A stretch of DNA of 64,000 nucleotides from Halichondria panicea (GCF_963675165.1 NC_087389.1:3904830-3968829); one strand, 5' to 3'. Shown: positions 44,882-56,227, numbered from the stretch's first letter. Program-made: numbers and translations. The notes: generated by a model from the letters alone, not told the origin.

Positions 44882-45688
44882 TCAACAGCTGTTGAGTGCG
44901 ATGTAATTTATCACGGGGTATAGTTGCAGTTTGAATGTGTGTGTATTAATAAGGATCCCTAAGAATGTTAGTGTGGTGGTTGGACCTTCGGTTTTTTGTG
45001 ATGCCACTGGGATTCCGAGGGAGTCGAGTGTTGCTAATGCTGTATCTCGTGTACGCTTCCCCTGATCGCAATTTGGGGGTGCTAAGAAGAGGAAGTCGTC
45101 TAAGTAGTGTATCTGATGTTGAATGCCCCTGCAATGGAGTACCCATGCGGTGAGATCTGCCACGGTGTTGAAAAGTTTAGGGGCTGAACGTAACCCGAAT
45201 GGTAGGGCATGATCAAGATAGAGTTGACCCTGCCATGTGATGCCCAGCAGCGTATAGTCTGCAGGATGGACAGGGACAATCCTGTATGCGTCCTTGAGAT
45301 CTAGCTTGATGAGTTGTGTGTCGCGGCCTAAAAGGTTGATAATGTTTACGGCATCGTGGACCGTAGCATATTGCATGGAGCAAAGAGCAGTTGGAATGCC
45401 GTCGTTGACGCTGTGCCCGTAGGGTGCTGATAGATCACAAATCAATCTCCATTTGTTCGCCTGGTGTGCTTTTGGGACGAGGCCCAGAGGGCTGATGTTT
45501 TGTTTGTAACTCATTATTGGGCCTAGCATGCGATTGGCTGCTAACTCTGTACAAAGTCTTTCCTGCACAAAGTGTGGGTTTGCTAGTGCAGAGAGATGAT
45601 TACGGGTGTAGGAGCGAAGGTGATCTCGGGGGGCCATGAAAGCCAATACGAAAGCCCTCTTGGATGCTTTTATACATATACGATGCAT
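44882..45688 (-). pseudogene. DIRS-type reverse transcriptase domain
   Basis: 268 codons open. Motifs: LGLVPKAHQANKWRLICDLS, IKLDLKDAYRIVPVHPADY, LPFGLRSAPKLFNTVADL and HYLDDFLFL (YxDD active site as YLDD), then TFLGILINT. This motif style is typical of tyrosine-recombinase retroelements rather than gypsy. The active-site aspartates are intact, but the element is truncated and frameshifted on both sides. Confidence 0.9.
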
Positions 45689-46070
45689 AGCATTGGTCGG
45701 GGTGTGCCCGCAGAAAGGGCTCTAGCTGAACAAGATTGATAGGAGATGTGTAACGAGGGCACTTTGTGTAATTCTCCATCAGCGACGAGCCTGCCGTAAG
45801 CGTCTGTAAGTCGTAAGTCTTTCCGGATTTGATGTTTGCGCACGGCAAGTCCCGCCTATAGATAGCACCTGCAGCAGGAAAGATAAATATGGCTTAGGAG
45901 GCATGCATGCGTATTGCGTGACGCAACTAATATGAGCCTGCACGCACCAACGCAAATGACAATATGACGGCAGAGAAAGTGCATTTACTTGCAAAACAAC
46001 ACAAAACAACAGCATAATTATTTGTAAGATAATATACATTAAATGCAAAGAGACAAACTAGCTGCTCGCA

Positions 46071-46986
46071 TCATGAGTTCAGTGGAATTCGTTTACAAAG
46101 ACTTTCGGAATGGTCTCCTCTGCTTGAAGAACGAGTCGCCTGGTGTTTTGGGGCATTCACAAGCAGGATGAGGTGCTGCACCAGGGCATGTAGCACAAAC
46201 ATAGTTGTACGTGCATGTGCCGGGATAGATGCAGGAACCTCGATTCCACACCCTTGTCTTTGTATGCGTAAACGTTGGTGGAGGAGGATGGGATTTCGGG
46301 TGAAGGTACGCCAAGGCACATTCATTCCTGGTGTGATCGACCCTGCGACAAAGGGAGCAGAGGAGGCGACTAAGTTTATCCGTGAAATTTCCAAGGATGG
46401 TTGTGGCGTGAAGTGCTGGGGAGAGGGTGTTCCAGGGCAGCTTGTTGCCGGAAAGAGTCCAGCCAGCCGAGGTGTCTGTGACGAGAGGCCTCTAGGATCA
46501 TTAGCCAGGCATAGGCAAGCTTATCTTTTGTGGGGGTGAGGATTGCTGTGTAAGTCAGGAAGCAATACAACCATGATGGCAATGTGAGGACATCCCTCAT
46601 GCGGGGGCGTGATGCTGTGGAGTTGCTCTAGTAGGGAGATGTTGTCGGCCAGCAATTCTCGCATCTCCACAAATTGACCAGATCGAATCTTGTCGACAAT
46701 TTTTTGTGGGATGGGCGCTTCTGCCGGTGAGTCCGCTTCCATAGGATGACTGTGGCAATTGGTATGTAGATGGGGCGCTGAGTTGGTTTTGGGTCAACGG
46801 GACCAAAGGTAACAGCGCTGGTGGTGGTATGGCCCCAAGGGCTGCTATGAGGGTTGGATTAGATATTAGTGAGGCGAAGTGCTCGTAAGAATTGATGAGT
46901 GAATGAGGAAAACAAAACAAAAAGCAGAAGCGTGAGATATAGCCACGCGAGTGAATAGTGTGATTTGTCCTACTCAATACCAGCAA
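46071..46986 (-). pseudogene. DIRS-type gag fragments
   Basis: Overlapping minus-strand frames hold successive pieces of one gag: PIPQKIVDKIRSGQFVEMRE (about 46720-46640), LPSWLYCFLTYTAILTPTKD with RRHLGWLDSFRQQAAL-type sequence (about 46590-46420), and a CxxC/H knuckle region (46290-46110). At least two frame changes separate them. Confidence 0.7.
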
Positions 46987-47029
46987 GTAAATATACTGCT
47001 CTGCTCATTAGTATTGGATAGGACTCTAG

Positions 47030-47520
47030 CCAAATCGAATACTTATCATGCTCATGCAATAGTACGGAATAGGGCCAAGACCATGTGAATGAGCGGTGTG
47101 GTTTTTTTTCTTTTCTGTTTTTTTGCTGTGCAATAGTATACTGAACAGGACTATAGTAGCCAAAGCCACAAGTGAGTAGTGCATAGTGCTGCTCAAGCTG
47201 TTAGTCTGAGTCAGTTTGCCCTAGCCAAGCCACAAGAGTAAATAGTGCATAGTGGTTATCAAGGCTTATCATGCAAGCACTCACTGTTAATGACATAGTG
47301 CTTATCATGCAAGCACTCATTGTTAATGATGCTTGCGGTTTCCTGCTGTGCAATAGTACTGAATATAGGACTATAGTAGCCAAAGCCACAAGTCAGTAGT
47401 GCTGTTACATGTAGTCTGAGTCAGTTTGCCCTAGCCAAGCCACAAGAGTAAATAGTGGGTAGTGCTTATCAATAGGACTGTAGTGTTAAGCCCACTGTCA
47501 TAGTGCTTACCATGCATGAG
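47030..47520. repeat. Degenerate about 220 bp tandem repeat inside the DIRS-type element
   Basis: Blocks GCCAAAGCCACAAGT, GTCTGAGTCAGTTTGCCCTA, GCCAAGCCACAAGAGTAAAT and AGTGCTTATCA recur about 220 bp apart (for example near 47159 and 47380). It separates the two halves of the gag sequence. Confidence 0.65.
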
Positions 47521-47774
47521 ATACTATGCAGTGCTATATATAGTCATACTGGGCAGCAAGTGTTTGATGCAGTGTGGGACATGGCTAAACTGCTGCTCCA
47601 GACGCTGGCAATTAGCTATAATTATGGCAGCAATGGGAAAGTAATCAACAGGTGTACTCCACAACGCTATGCGAGAAGCATAAAAAAATCGACAATCACA
47701 TGATAATTATATGTACAAAGCACTAGCAATGTATTTATAACACCAACCTTGGAGGGTGGTGGGGATGAGCGTCC

Positions 47775-48209
47775 CTATCCCTTGTGTGGGTTGATATTGT
47801 GGAGGCTGCACGGTCTGTGCAATGGGCATCGCTTGTTGTTGCAGGCGGTTGATTGCCGCTGTTGTCCTGTGGTGAGCAGTGTCTGCTGCTGAGAGGGGTA
47901 CTGCTGTGGCTGTGGTAGAGAGTTGACTGGCTCCTGTGGGTCCTGGGATTGGGTTGAAACGGGCAGGGAGCTTACTGCCACGCGTTGGGCCTCTAGTTCG
48001 GCCTGCATTTCATTTGGTATGACTTGCAAAAATGCTGTGAAGTTGGCTTGGGCAGGTGGTGGGGCTGGTGGTGCTGGAGGCTGTCCAGCGGTGATTGGGA
48101 CTACCTGTCCAGGAGGAGTTGCCGTCGAATTGTTTCGTGTGGCAGCTCGAGTAGATCGTCGGCTAGTCGCTGTGGATCTGGTAGTTCTAGTCCTCTTTCC
48201 ACGTGGCAT
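47775..48209 (-). pseudogene. N-terminal gag ORF of the DIRS-type element
   Basis: 144 aa: a basic Arg/Thr/Ser start, a Pro/Ala-rich middle (PPAPPAPPPAQANF), a helical segment (FLQVIPNEMQAELEAQRVAV) and a Gln-rich end. This matches the style of the first ORF of DIRS-like elements. I cannot tell whether it was once spliced to the 46.9 kb part. Confidence 0.6.
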
Positions 48210-48533
48210 CGTGGAGTGGTATAGTTAGACCAAAGTTAGACAAAGACTTTGCAGCTGACAACTGAATATGTTTATGCTTGTGATAGAGCTAGCAGTAGCT
48301 ATAGTGCACAATAATTGTATTATGCACATTATGTGCAACACATGACCCTTATACCTGGCCTTGCATTTGACCACAATTATGCTGCTAAACAGGAAATCTG
48401 ATGTTAACTGCATTTAAATGCATGCCTATTTAATTCATTAAGCATGCAAGATTGTTATTATAATTATCCGAAGAGTGTTGGTTGCTTGTAATACACACAT
48501 TCCACACACAATTTACCTTCTCTTTCTCGTATA

Positions 48534-48690
48534 CGGCCTGCTACTTCCTCACTGCCTCCTGTTCATCTTCCTCCACCTCGGAAGAAGAGGAGCTCTCCAC
48601 CTGATAGTCCACTGCTTCACAGGCACCGTCCTACAAAATGAGAAGGGTGTGACATACGTATTGGATAGTCAATGTATACACTAAATTGTG
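48534..48690 (-). pseudogene. Acidic exon-like module, copy near B3GALT6-like copy 3
   Basis: Reads DGACEAVDYQVES followed by a Ser/Glu run to EEDEQEAVRK and a TAG. Preceded by TTTTGTAG, a plausible acceptor. Paralogue of 2338-2490 with a stop at a different position. Confidence 0.5.
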
Positions 48691-48889
48691 AGTCTCAGAC
48701 TCTGGTACAATAGCAGCACTCACATTGTGAATGTGCTAATTAAGTCAATAATTAGTTGACATTCATAATACCATTTTCCGTTTTGATAAAATAATAGTGA
48801 ATGTATGCAATTTGGTCGTCATGATATTGTCATAACTTATGTCAGATACGTTAAAATGTCATATTCCTTGGTTAAAAAGGGCTTCCATC

Positions 48890-49099
48890 TACCGTATATA
48901 GCGGGTAATTTCTTGGGGTAAAATATTTGTTGTTTTCGTGGGCAAGCTGACCTCCACGAACTTTTAACGCAGGCATGGCTTACCGGAACGTACGAATGCA
49001 GTGCAGGCAATGAGACTCACCGAACATTTTTACTGGCGAAAACCACTGTTTTCGAGTTTAATGAATTTTTACCCCACGAAAATTACCCGCTATACGGTA
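48890..49099. mobile_element. MITE with TACCGTATAGCGGGTAAT termini, copy 2
   Basis: Left TACCGTATATAGCGGGTAAT, right (reverse complement) TACCGTATAGCGGGTAATTT, plus GGGGTAAAA on both sides. Interior shares GTGGGCAAGCTGACCTCCAC with 43716-43916 and with the half-copies at 52139 and 57463. Confidence 0.85.
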
Positions 49100-49200
49100 T
49101 AACATTATATTTAGTGATAATTAGCAATTTCATGTAGAAGTCTTAGCTGGCACAACTTGACAACCACAAAAAGCATAAATGAAGCCATAATTCATAACTT

Positions 49201-50193
49201 TCAGTTGCATGATAATGTAAAAAACACACACACAGAATAGAACATGAACATAAGCATTAACAAAACTCCTTTACTCTTCATTAGTTTGTGAGTTTTCTCC
49301 GTATCTTCAATAGACAGATGATGAACAAGAAGATAGTCCTTACACTGTTTGTGATCCCAACTTTTATCTACCTTTGTACGAAATCGTTCGTCATTTTTTC
49401 TTTCTGAGTCAAATGGACTGATCCAAGCTCCAACTGAGACATCTTCGTTGTTGTAGAGTTTAAGACCGTCAGCATTGATAGCAATTCTGTGTATAAGGTA
49501 TTTAGATAATACATAACCCCCTCCAAATGCATACGGCAGGTACTTGTCACACAACTTCCAATTTGGTTCCGCCCACTTTCCTTCTTTCCTTGGAGTACTT
49601 TGTGATGCAACCAAACCCCAGTAGAGTGGTTTTCCGCTAGTTCTTTCTTTCAATTCCAATTCAATCTGATCCAACTTAGGGAACGAGTCTTCGTCAATTT
49701 TCAGTACAAAGGAGTAGTTTGTGTTCTTGTCTACCCACACAAAGGTATGTAAAACTTTCCTGGTGAGGTTCTTGTATGAATCCAGGTGATCGGTCAAAAG
49801 TAATACATCGCCAAACGTCTTATTCTCAGAAATCAGCGACTCTGTTTTGTTAGCATTCAGATCAAGGGTTCCTATAACAAACTTGACTGCAAACTTCTTT
49901 TTGTGTTCGACATAGCTACCCACCCAAGTCTTCCTAATCACATCTCTCCTAGCTCTGTTCTCGGGTGTTGAAATGACCATCACAAGTAGTACATTATTTA
50001 GAATATTAGCTGTTTCAGGCAAGTCATTGGATACAGCTGTGGCATCTGTTGGTTGGCTCCATTGATTGTGATTCAGCTGCTCACATTGGGTTTCAAAAGA
50101 CAATTTGGCTAGGTACCATAGAGTTGCAGTATATATAGTTAAAACTAGTAGCAACACAGCAAACTCTTTATACATTCTAATAACAAAACGCAT
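49201..50193 (-). CDS. B3GALT6-like glycosyltransferase, copy 3, with stop-loss extension
   Basis: 330 aa, with MRFVIRMYKEFAVLLLVLTI signal-anchor, RRDVIRKTWVGSY, KIDEDSFPKLD (DxD kept as DED), LYWGL, YAFGGGYVLS and [10 protein letters not shown]. Compared with copies 4 and 5, a 2 bp deletion in the last codons changes GVLC-stop to GVLL and adds about 20 mostly hydrophobic residues (MLMFMFYSVCVFFTLSCN). The conserved terminal Cys is lost. Similarity to the other copies also ends at this point, so a duplication breakpoint probably created the new tail. The catalytic domain looks intact, so activity is possible, but a second hydrophobic end would be odd for a Golgi type II enzyme. Confidence 0.8.
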   Translation of the reverse strand: MRFVIRMYKEFAVLLLVLTIYTATLWYLAKLSFETQCEQLNHNQWSQPTDATAVSNDLPETANILNNVLLVMVISTPENRARRDVIRKTWVGSYVEHKKKFAVKFVIGTLDLNANKTESLISENKTFGDVLLLTDHLDSYKNLTRKVLHTFVWVDKNTNYSFVLKIDEDSFPKLDQIELELKERTSGKPLYWGLVASQSTPRKEGKWAEPNWKLCDKYLPYAFGGGYVLSKYLIHRIAINADGLKLYNNEDVSVGAWISPFDSERKNDERFRTKVDKSWDHKQCKDYLLVHHLSIEDTEKTHKLMKSKGVLLMLMFMFYSVCVFFTLSCN

Positions 50194-50446
50194 ACTGACA
50201 AGGAATTCTGATCAACCTTCTACTCATAAGTCAGCCTAGCTTTTGTGACCTGAATGTGTAACTGAGCAATTACCTACTACATAGACTTCCTCCCGCATAG
50301 TGTCTACAATGACATGCTTCCTTATATAGAATACATGCAGACCCAGTGGATGTTCATCTAAGAAAACAAGCAGCATAAGCAGTGATCATGATACTATTTT
50401 ACACCATCTGATTAAGTATGTACAGCTTACTATGTACTATATATGC

Positions 50447-50850
50447 AGATGCAAAACTACTAAGCATTCAGGAGCTGTCAAAACAAGTCTCATTGACTGT
50501 AACAATAGTCTCTGGTAGTTCAAGCTTCGCAAACAAAGGTCGCAGTTTCTCGATAAGTGCAGATGAGGTTGAAAAGGAGGTATAAAAAGCTTCCACTTAC
50601 TTGGAATGGGCATCAAATGACAATCGGCCAAATATACATTCGTTCGTTTACTGGTCCAGCATAGCCGAGCCCAAGGGTGTACTGGCCAACTCCAGGGGTG
50701 CAAAGGTGCAGCGACGGATGCTGCTGCCTGAACCACTTGACATTCGGCACATAATCCAACTATTGTCTCGATATTGTCATTGATCCTTGGCCACCAAACA
50801 TATGACACTGCATGCAATGTGCTGTACATAGAAATGTTAAAATTGATCAC
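50447..50850 (-). mobile_element. Ty3/gypsy integrase fragment beside copy 3
   Basis: The frame reads LHAVSYVWWPRINDNIETIV GLCAECQVVQAA (integrase zinc-binding region), then PLHPWSWPVHPWARL, the usual linker to the catalytic core. After that it is shifted. It matches 43975-44236 and 60487-60790. Confidence 0.85.
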
Positions 50851-50917
50851 GTTAAAAAGTAAAGAGAATCTAGCTCTAAAGGTCGACTAAGCAACGCAGC
50901 CACTATATCACTAAACA

Positions 50918-50990
50918 AACTAGAGCACTAAAGTGCAAACGCTCGGCTGGTGACATGATAATAAAGAAACCAGAAGATCTATATAGAAAC
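50918..50990 (+). repeat. Family A repeat, truncated head fragment
   Basis: ACTAGAGCACTAAAGTGCAA and ACGCTCGGCTGGTGACATGA TAATAAAGAAACC, then unrelated sequence. Its counterpart in the next duplicated unit is at 56028-56095. Confidence 0.75.
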
Positions 50991-51125
50991 AGTTGAAATA
51001 CAACCTGAGTATGGTAAAAACTAAAATATTCGCGAGCGCGAAATCATAACGCGTAGTGTTTCACCCGTTGACACAGGGCGGCCTGGTCGTCTCCAATCCC
51101 TTTCCTGTTTTATCTAGTGCAATAA

Positions 51126-52034
51126 GGTAACTCAGTAGGTTCAATGGAAGTCGGGGTCACCACTGGCATGATGTGGTCAATAATGACAATATACTGGATG
51201 ATATTGTAATGAAATTCATCGTATTCTCTGTATACCACCCCGCTTTGAATGGACTAGCCGAGAATGCAGTCCAAATCGTGAAGATTGGCTTGTTTGCCTA
51301 CCTATTTGTTTGCCTACCACAGAAGACTAACACTGCATGGAGTTTCTCCTGCCCAAATATTTTGGGACGTAGACCTCGGTCCAGATTAGATATCTTACGA
51401 CCAACTGACAGCTGAAAAAGTAGATAATCAGCAATTCTACTAAAAGGGCAAACACAGCTCATGATAGATCATTCGTTTGGTATCACCAGGGTGATAAGTA
51501 GTTGCCTGGAACTATAGAGAAACAAACTGGTCCGGTGTCTTTTGCTATTAAGTGATGGATGCCACCAGGACTAAGCTCGGGAATGACTAATTGAATCCAA
51601 ACTACTTGCGAGTGAAGTGACTGTCGAAGTTCACACCTTAGTTCAGACCTAGCTGCCCGGCACCCGTTCCCAATGGGTGGCCGGGGGACATGCTTATGTA
51701 GGATTTGTACTGCTGTGTTATGCAATACTGCTCTGTCAAAACCGCAGAATGCTGCTCTGTTTGCTTACGAATAAATTATAAACCGCACGTCCGATTATGA
51801 ATATCGTTATCTTGGAAATACTGCAATCTGATTGGGCTGCACTCCTCAGTGCAGCAGTACAAATCCTGTATAAGCATGTCCCCTGGCCACCCGTTGGGAA
51901 CGGGTGCCGGGCTACGCCCAGCTAGTTCAGACCCTCTGATCGAAGTGAGGGCGGGACCTGAAATCGTGCCAATGGAGCCGGATATTGACAGAGTGCCGGT
52001 AGGAAACGCCGTGGTTACCTCACCCAAGACTTAA
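51126..52034 (+). mobile_element. Ty3/gypsy pol C-terminal fragment with GC-rich 3' segment (unit 3)
   Basis: Plus-strand pieces: FSVYHPALNGLAENAVQIVK (end of the integrase core), LGRRPRSRLDILRPT and GPVSFAIK (C-terminal integrase), separated by frameshifts. It is followed by an inverted repeat: 51656-51718 and 51847-51910 are reverse complements, containing GGCACCCGTTCCCAATGGGT. Orientation is opposite to the integrase fragment at 50447-50850, so the element was rearranged. Nearly the same block recurs at 56228-57352. Confidence 0.8.
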
Positions 52035-52138
52035 CCTCGTAGGGAGCTGTAAAAATGTTGACCAAAATGGTCACTGTTTAACTCAATGCTGATGATAATC
52101 AGATGTGGGAAGATTTCTTTCATTGACAAGGGTCTATA

Positions 52139-52240
52139 TACTGTATAGCGGGTAATTTATGTGGGGTAAAATATTCGTTATTTTCGTGGGCAAGCTGACG
52201 TCCACGAAATTTTAACGTAGGCGTGGCTTACCGGAACCTT
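52139..52240. mobile_element. Half of a TACCGTATAGC-type MITE (unit 3)
   Basis: Only the left half (CTGTATAGCGGGTAATTTAT ... GGCGTGGCTTACCGGAACC) is present; a matching half-copy is at 57463-57558 in unit 4. Confidence 0.7.
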
Positions 52241-53340
52241 TTTTGTAAATGTTGTTCCTGCACTAGGCTCCGGAATTCCTTAGTCTCAAGCAAATAATTA
52301 TGCCTCGAGGCGTTAGTAAAGCTGACCATAATAGATAAACCATATAAACGAATTAAAGAGAGGGATAGGCAACGCCAAGTACTTCCGGTGGATGAGGCTA
52401 TGTGCGTTTAATCAGCAAAAAGGGGTGTGCACTCAAATGGATCCCAGTACTATTATGGCAAGCCATTGATCGATCAATAAAAGGCCTTGACCAACTTTTA
52501 TTTTTTATTACCCATTAAATTTTGCCCTATTGTACCCATCATACACGCGCATTTTGCTTCTTATGAAGAGCCGGTGTTACTCATGTAATGGCATAGATAC
52601 TTTTCAACTCAATGAATTTACAATAATAATTATTATACACAGTATACAGTGTGCAAGGAGGTAGGGGGTATAGCCTTGTTTCCAGGTAGATAGAAAATTG
52701 GCCAGTATATACAATTGTACACACACGGCTATAAAAATAGATTACATCAGTTTAATTTCGTACTGAAAGCTATTTACGGTATTACTTATCTAAACATTTA
52801 ATGTGAAATTAATACTTGAAAGATAGAATGTGGTGTACAGTGCATGTTCAAAATGCAATTATGTTCACATTCACTTTGCAATAATGAAAGGTTGACTTTC
52901 AGTTTTATGCCAATTTAAGATGAAGTATACTTGTAGAATGGTACACATAAGGCAGTGTATATAATTGTAAGATATAGTATACATGTACTATATAATTCGC
53001 AATCTAATACGATGCATGGTGGGTGCTTTAGTAGTCTCATGAATCAGCCACCTTTCTTGTGGTCTTACAAAAGAAGGTAAGCTGATTCATGAGACTAGTG
53101 CATGCTTAAGGTAGAATTGGAGAGCCAGTACAACATTTTCCCACTTCCGTAAGCAAGAAAAATGCACGATTTACATTTTGCCAGTTTGAGATGTAAGCGT
53201 GCATAGGCTGGCCCTTAACCCTTCATACAGTTCAGCCTTAATCTATGATGCCATCAGCAGAGCCTTGCAGCTCTATTCTCACTCTTGCAGCTACCAATAG
53301 CTAGCTTTCTAGTGCAGAGCTAACTACTAAGTAGAGTAGC
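52241..53340. repeat. Segmentally duplicated spacer, unit 3
   Basis: Aligns to 57558-58790 and 61065-62755. It includes a stem with 17 bp arms, TAGTCTCATGAATCAGC and its complement (53029-53097), kept in all three units. There is no gene. Differences between units are small indels and the MITE insertions listed separately. Confidence 0.85.
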
Positions 53341-53379
53341 AACACTGGGTGAACACATTTTGCTACGGACTCTTCTGAA

Positions 53380-53531
53380 AAGGCTGCAATGGCATTCCAA
53401 GTAAGCAAAACTAGGCATAACTCGATAACGAAGCTTTATTTTGCAAATCCACAAATAGCATGCCAAGAATGACTAGAAGCCTATAGAAACTCTTACTTGC
53501 ACTTCATTGATCCTTGAGCAGCTGAAATAGT

Positions 53532-53569
<38 letters not shown>

Positions 53570-54130
53570 GCACGCGCGCACACACACACACAAACACACA
53601 AACACACTATATACCGTATACCTCGCTTGCGCATGCGCACCGAGGCATAATTATGCCTCGAGGCGTAGCCGCACGAGGGATACGGTAAAGCTGACTGTGT
53701 GTGTGTGTCTGTCTGTCTGTCTGTCTGTGTGTGTGTGTATTCCAGCTATAACTGCTCAACGGTTACAATGCGACGAAAACTAACAGCTTCTATAGGCTTC
53801 TAGCCACGTTCTCTTGGATTTTGATTCGTGGATTAGCAAACTAAAGCTTCTTTCTCGAGTTATGGCTAGTTTGACTCACATTAAAGGCTGTTGCAGTTTC
53901 TTCAGAATTTTTCATAGCATCATCTGTTCGCACAAACTTTCTATTCAACTTATGAGTTAGCCTTGCACTTAAGCGCTAGCTTTTTGTTGGCTACAAGAGT
54001 TAGAAAGAGCTGCTAAAGAAGCTAGTAGCCATTATTGATTGAACTTGCAGACACACCCCTATTCCTGGATGTAGATCTAATGCGCATGCGCGCTCAATAC
54101 CACGTGTAAGAGAATCCACATTTTGATCAA
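53380..54130. repeat. Composite dispersed repeat with CA and TG microsatellites (families B/C)
   Basis: Order: GACTAGAAGCCTATAGAAAC unit, (CA)n with CG variants (53533-53605), a palindrome-like core (53613-53689, TACCGTATACCTCG...CGAGGGATACGGTA), (TG)n (53696-53740), then the family B block. Partial copies lie at 5510-5680, 8330-8540, 44235-44371 and 59100-59300. Confidence 0.7.
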
Positions 54131-54412
54131 TTTTCTTCTTTGTTGAGGTCCAGGTAAGCCACAAACCAACCTTTTCTACATTATTTTCAATTTGTATTAT
54201 TGTTACTGTGTTTAATGTTCATTCAATTGCTAACACCTATTTTTTGTCAATTTGAAATCATAATTATTGCAAATTATTAACCTTTCTATTATAACACTCT
54301 AATGCTGGCGAGAGGCATTAGCACAGCGCCAGCTTGAACACTAGTTATTACTGATGGTGGTGATTGCACTCATAATTATGAGAAAACTCATCACGGTGGA
54401 ATATATAGAACC

Positions 54413-55351
54413 TTAACACAAAACTCCTTTACTCTTCATTATTTCGTGAGTTTTCCCAGCATCTTCAATAGACAGATGATGAACAAGAAGATAGTCCTTG
54501 CACTGATCGTAATGCCAGTTTTTTTCCGTCTCTGAACGAAATCGTTTGTCATGTTTTCTTTCCAAGTCGAATGGACTGATCCAAACTCCAACTGAGACAT
54601 CTTCATTGTTGTAGAGTGTAAGACCGTCAGCATTGATAGCAATTCTGTGTATAAGGTCTTTAGATAATACATAACCCCTTCCCAATGCATACGGCAGGTA
54701 TTTGTCACACAACTTCCAATTTGGTTCCGCCCACTTTCCTTCTTTTGTTGGAGTACTTTGTGATGCAACCAAACCCCAGTAGAGTGGTTTTCCGCTAGTT
54801 CTTTCTTTCAATTCCAATTCAATCTGATCCAACTTAGGGAACGAGTCTTCGTCAATTTTCAGTACAAAGGAGTAGTCTGTGTTTTTGTCTACCCACACAA
54901 AGGTATGTAAAACTTTCCTGGTGAGGTTATTGTATGAATCCAGGTGATCGGTCAAAAGTAATAAATCGCCAAACGTCTTATTCTCGGAAATCAGCGACTC
55001 TGTTTTGCTAGCATTCAGATCAAAGGTTCCTATAACAAACTTAACTGCAAACTTCTTTTTGTGTTCGACATAGCTACCCACCCAAGTCTTCCTAATCACA
55101 TCTCTCCTAGCTCTGTTCTCGGGTGTTGAAATGACCATCACAAGTAGTACATTATTTAGAATATTAGCTGTTTCAGGCAAGTCATTGGATACAGCTGTGG
55201 CATCTGTTGGTTGGCTCCATTGATTGTGATCCAGCTGCTCACATTGGGTTTCAAAAGACAATTTGGCTAGGTACCATAGAGTTGCAGTATATATGGTTGA
55301 AACTAGTAGCAACACAGCAAACTCTTTATACATTCTAATAACAAAACGCAT
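54413..55351 (-). CDS. B3GALT6-like glycosyltransferase, copy 4
   Basis: 312 aa, single exon, ATG giving MRFVIRMYKEFAVLLLVSTI. Full set of GT31 motifs: RRDVIRKTWVGSY, DSYNNLTRK, KIDEDSFPKLD (DED), [15 protein letters not shown] and terminal GVLC. One change lies at a strongly conserved site: the GGGYVLS turn is GRGYVLS. Its 3' flank matches those of copies 1 and 5 for about 60 bp. Predicted to be a Golgi lumenal transferase; the Gly-to-Arg change may weaken it. Confidence 0.88.
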   Translation of the reverse strand: MRFVIRMYKEFAVLLLVSTIYTATLWYLAKLSFETQCEQLDHNQWSQPTDATAVSNDLPETANILNNVLLVMVISTPENRARRDVIRKTWVGSYVEHKKKFAVKFVIGTFDLNASKTESLISENKTFGDLLLLTDHLDSYNNLTRKVLHTFVWVDKNTDYSFVLKIDEDSFPKLDQIELELKERTSGKPLYWGLVASQSTPTKEGKWAEPNWKLCDKYLPYALGRGYVLSKDLIHRIAINADGLTLYNNEDVSVGVWISPFDLERKHDKRFRSETEKNWHYDQCKDYLLVHHLSIEDAGKTHEIMKSKGVLC

Positions 55352-55624
55352 ACTGACAAGGAATTCTGATCAACCTTCTACTCATATAAGTAATTCTGTC
55401 TTGCCTAGCTTTTGTGACCTGAATGTGTAACTGAGCAATTACCTACATATATACATAGACTTCCTCCCATTCAATGCATACAATGACATGCTTCCTTATA
55501 TAGAGTACATGCAGACAATGCATGTTCAGATATTTATTCTAAGGAAACAAGCAGCATGAGCAGTGATATACTATTTTACACCAACTGATTAAGTATGTAC
55601 AGCGTACTATGTACTATGCAGATG

Positions 55625-55716
55625 CAAAACTACTAAGCATTCAGGAGCTGTCAAAACAAGTCTCGATATTGTCATTGATCCTTGGCCACCAAACATATGA
55701 CACTGCATGGTGAGTC
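55625..55716 (-). mobile_element. Short Ty3/gypsy integrase remnant beside copy 4
   Basis: A shortened version of the block at 50447-50850: the YVWWPRINDNIE region (55680-55710 side) is joined directly to the end of the block (AAGCATTCAGGAGCTGTCAA), so the interior has been deleted. Confidence 0.7.
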
Positions 55717-56027
55717 CTGTAGATCTGCAATAACAATACTGCCTTAATTTAGCGTTAATTGATAAATTCACTAAGTACCCGTTTATAATAGCGAATGGAT
55801 AGAACAGTAAGAGGGATTGGAAACGAAAATGTTTGCGTGAAACACTCCATGTTATAGGGTGTGGCTAAAACTACAAAGGATTATATTTATAGTCAGCATG
55901 CTCATTACCTGTCTTGCTGCCATACAATGTGCTGTAGTCTACATAGAAATGTTAAAATTGAAAAGTAAAGAGAATCTATATAGCTCTAAAAGGTCGACTA
56001 AGCAACGCAGCCACTATTACTAAACAA

Positions 56028-56100
56028 ACTAGAGCACTAAAGTGCAAACCCTCGGCTGGTGACATGATAATAAAGAAACCAGAAGAGCTAGAAACAGTTG
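56028..56100 (+). repeat. Family A repeat, truncated head fragment (unit 4)
   Basis: Same truncated fragment as 50918-50990, at the equivalent place in the duplicated unit. Confidence 0.75.
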
Positions 56101-56227
56101 AAATACAACCTGAGTACGGTAAAAACTAAAATATTCGCGAGCACGAAATCATAACGCGGAGTGTTTCACCCGTTGACACAGGGTGGCCTGGTCGTTTCCA
56201 ATCCCTTTCCTATTCTATCTAGTAACA

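Larger units (their letters stand above)
44402..48228 (-). mobile_element. Truncated DIRS-type (tyrosine-recombinase class) retrotransposon
   Basis: Minus-strand order is gag, reverse transcriptase, RNase H, in several frames. A gag start at 48209 (basic MPRGKRTRTTRSTATS..., Pro/Gln-rich) is followed after a repeat-filled gap by IVDKIRSGQFVEMRELLADN (46730-46620), a WLYCFLTYTAILTPTKDKLA region (46580) and a Cys/His knuckle (WNRGSCIYPGTC...CATC). Then come RT and RNase H (separate entries). The expected tyrosine recombinase is missing: the left end breaks off at about 44400 in a microsatellite. Frameshifts between blocks show the copy is dead. Confidence 0.8.

Noticed and set aside
53533-53740. 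CA/TG tracts considered as a possible CRISPR-like or regulatory array
   Set aside because: Simple microsatellites within a dispersed repeat; no spacers.
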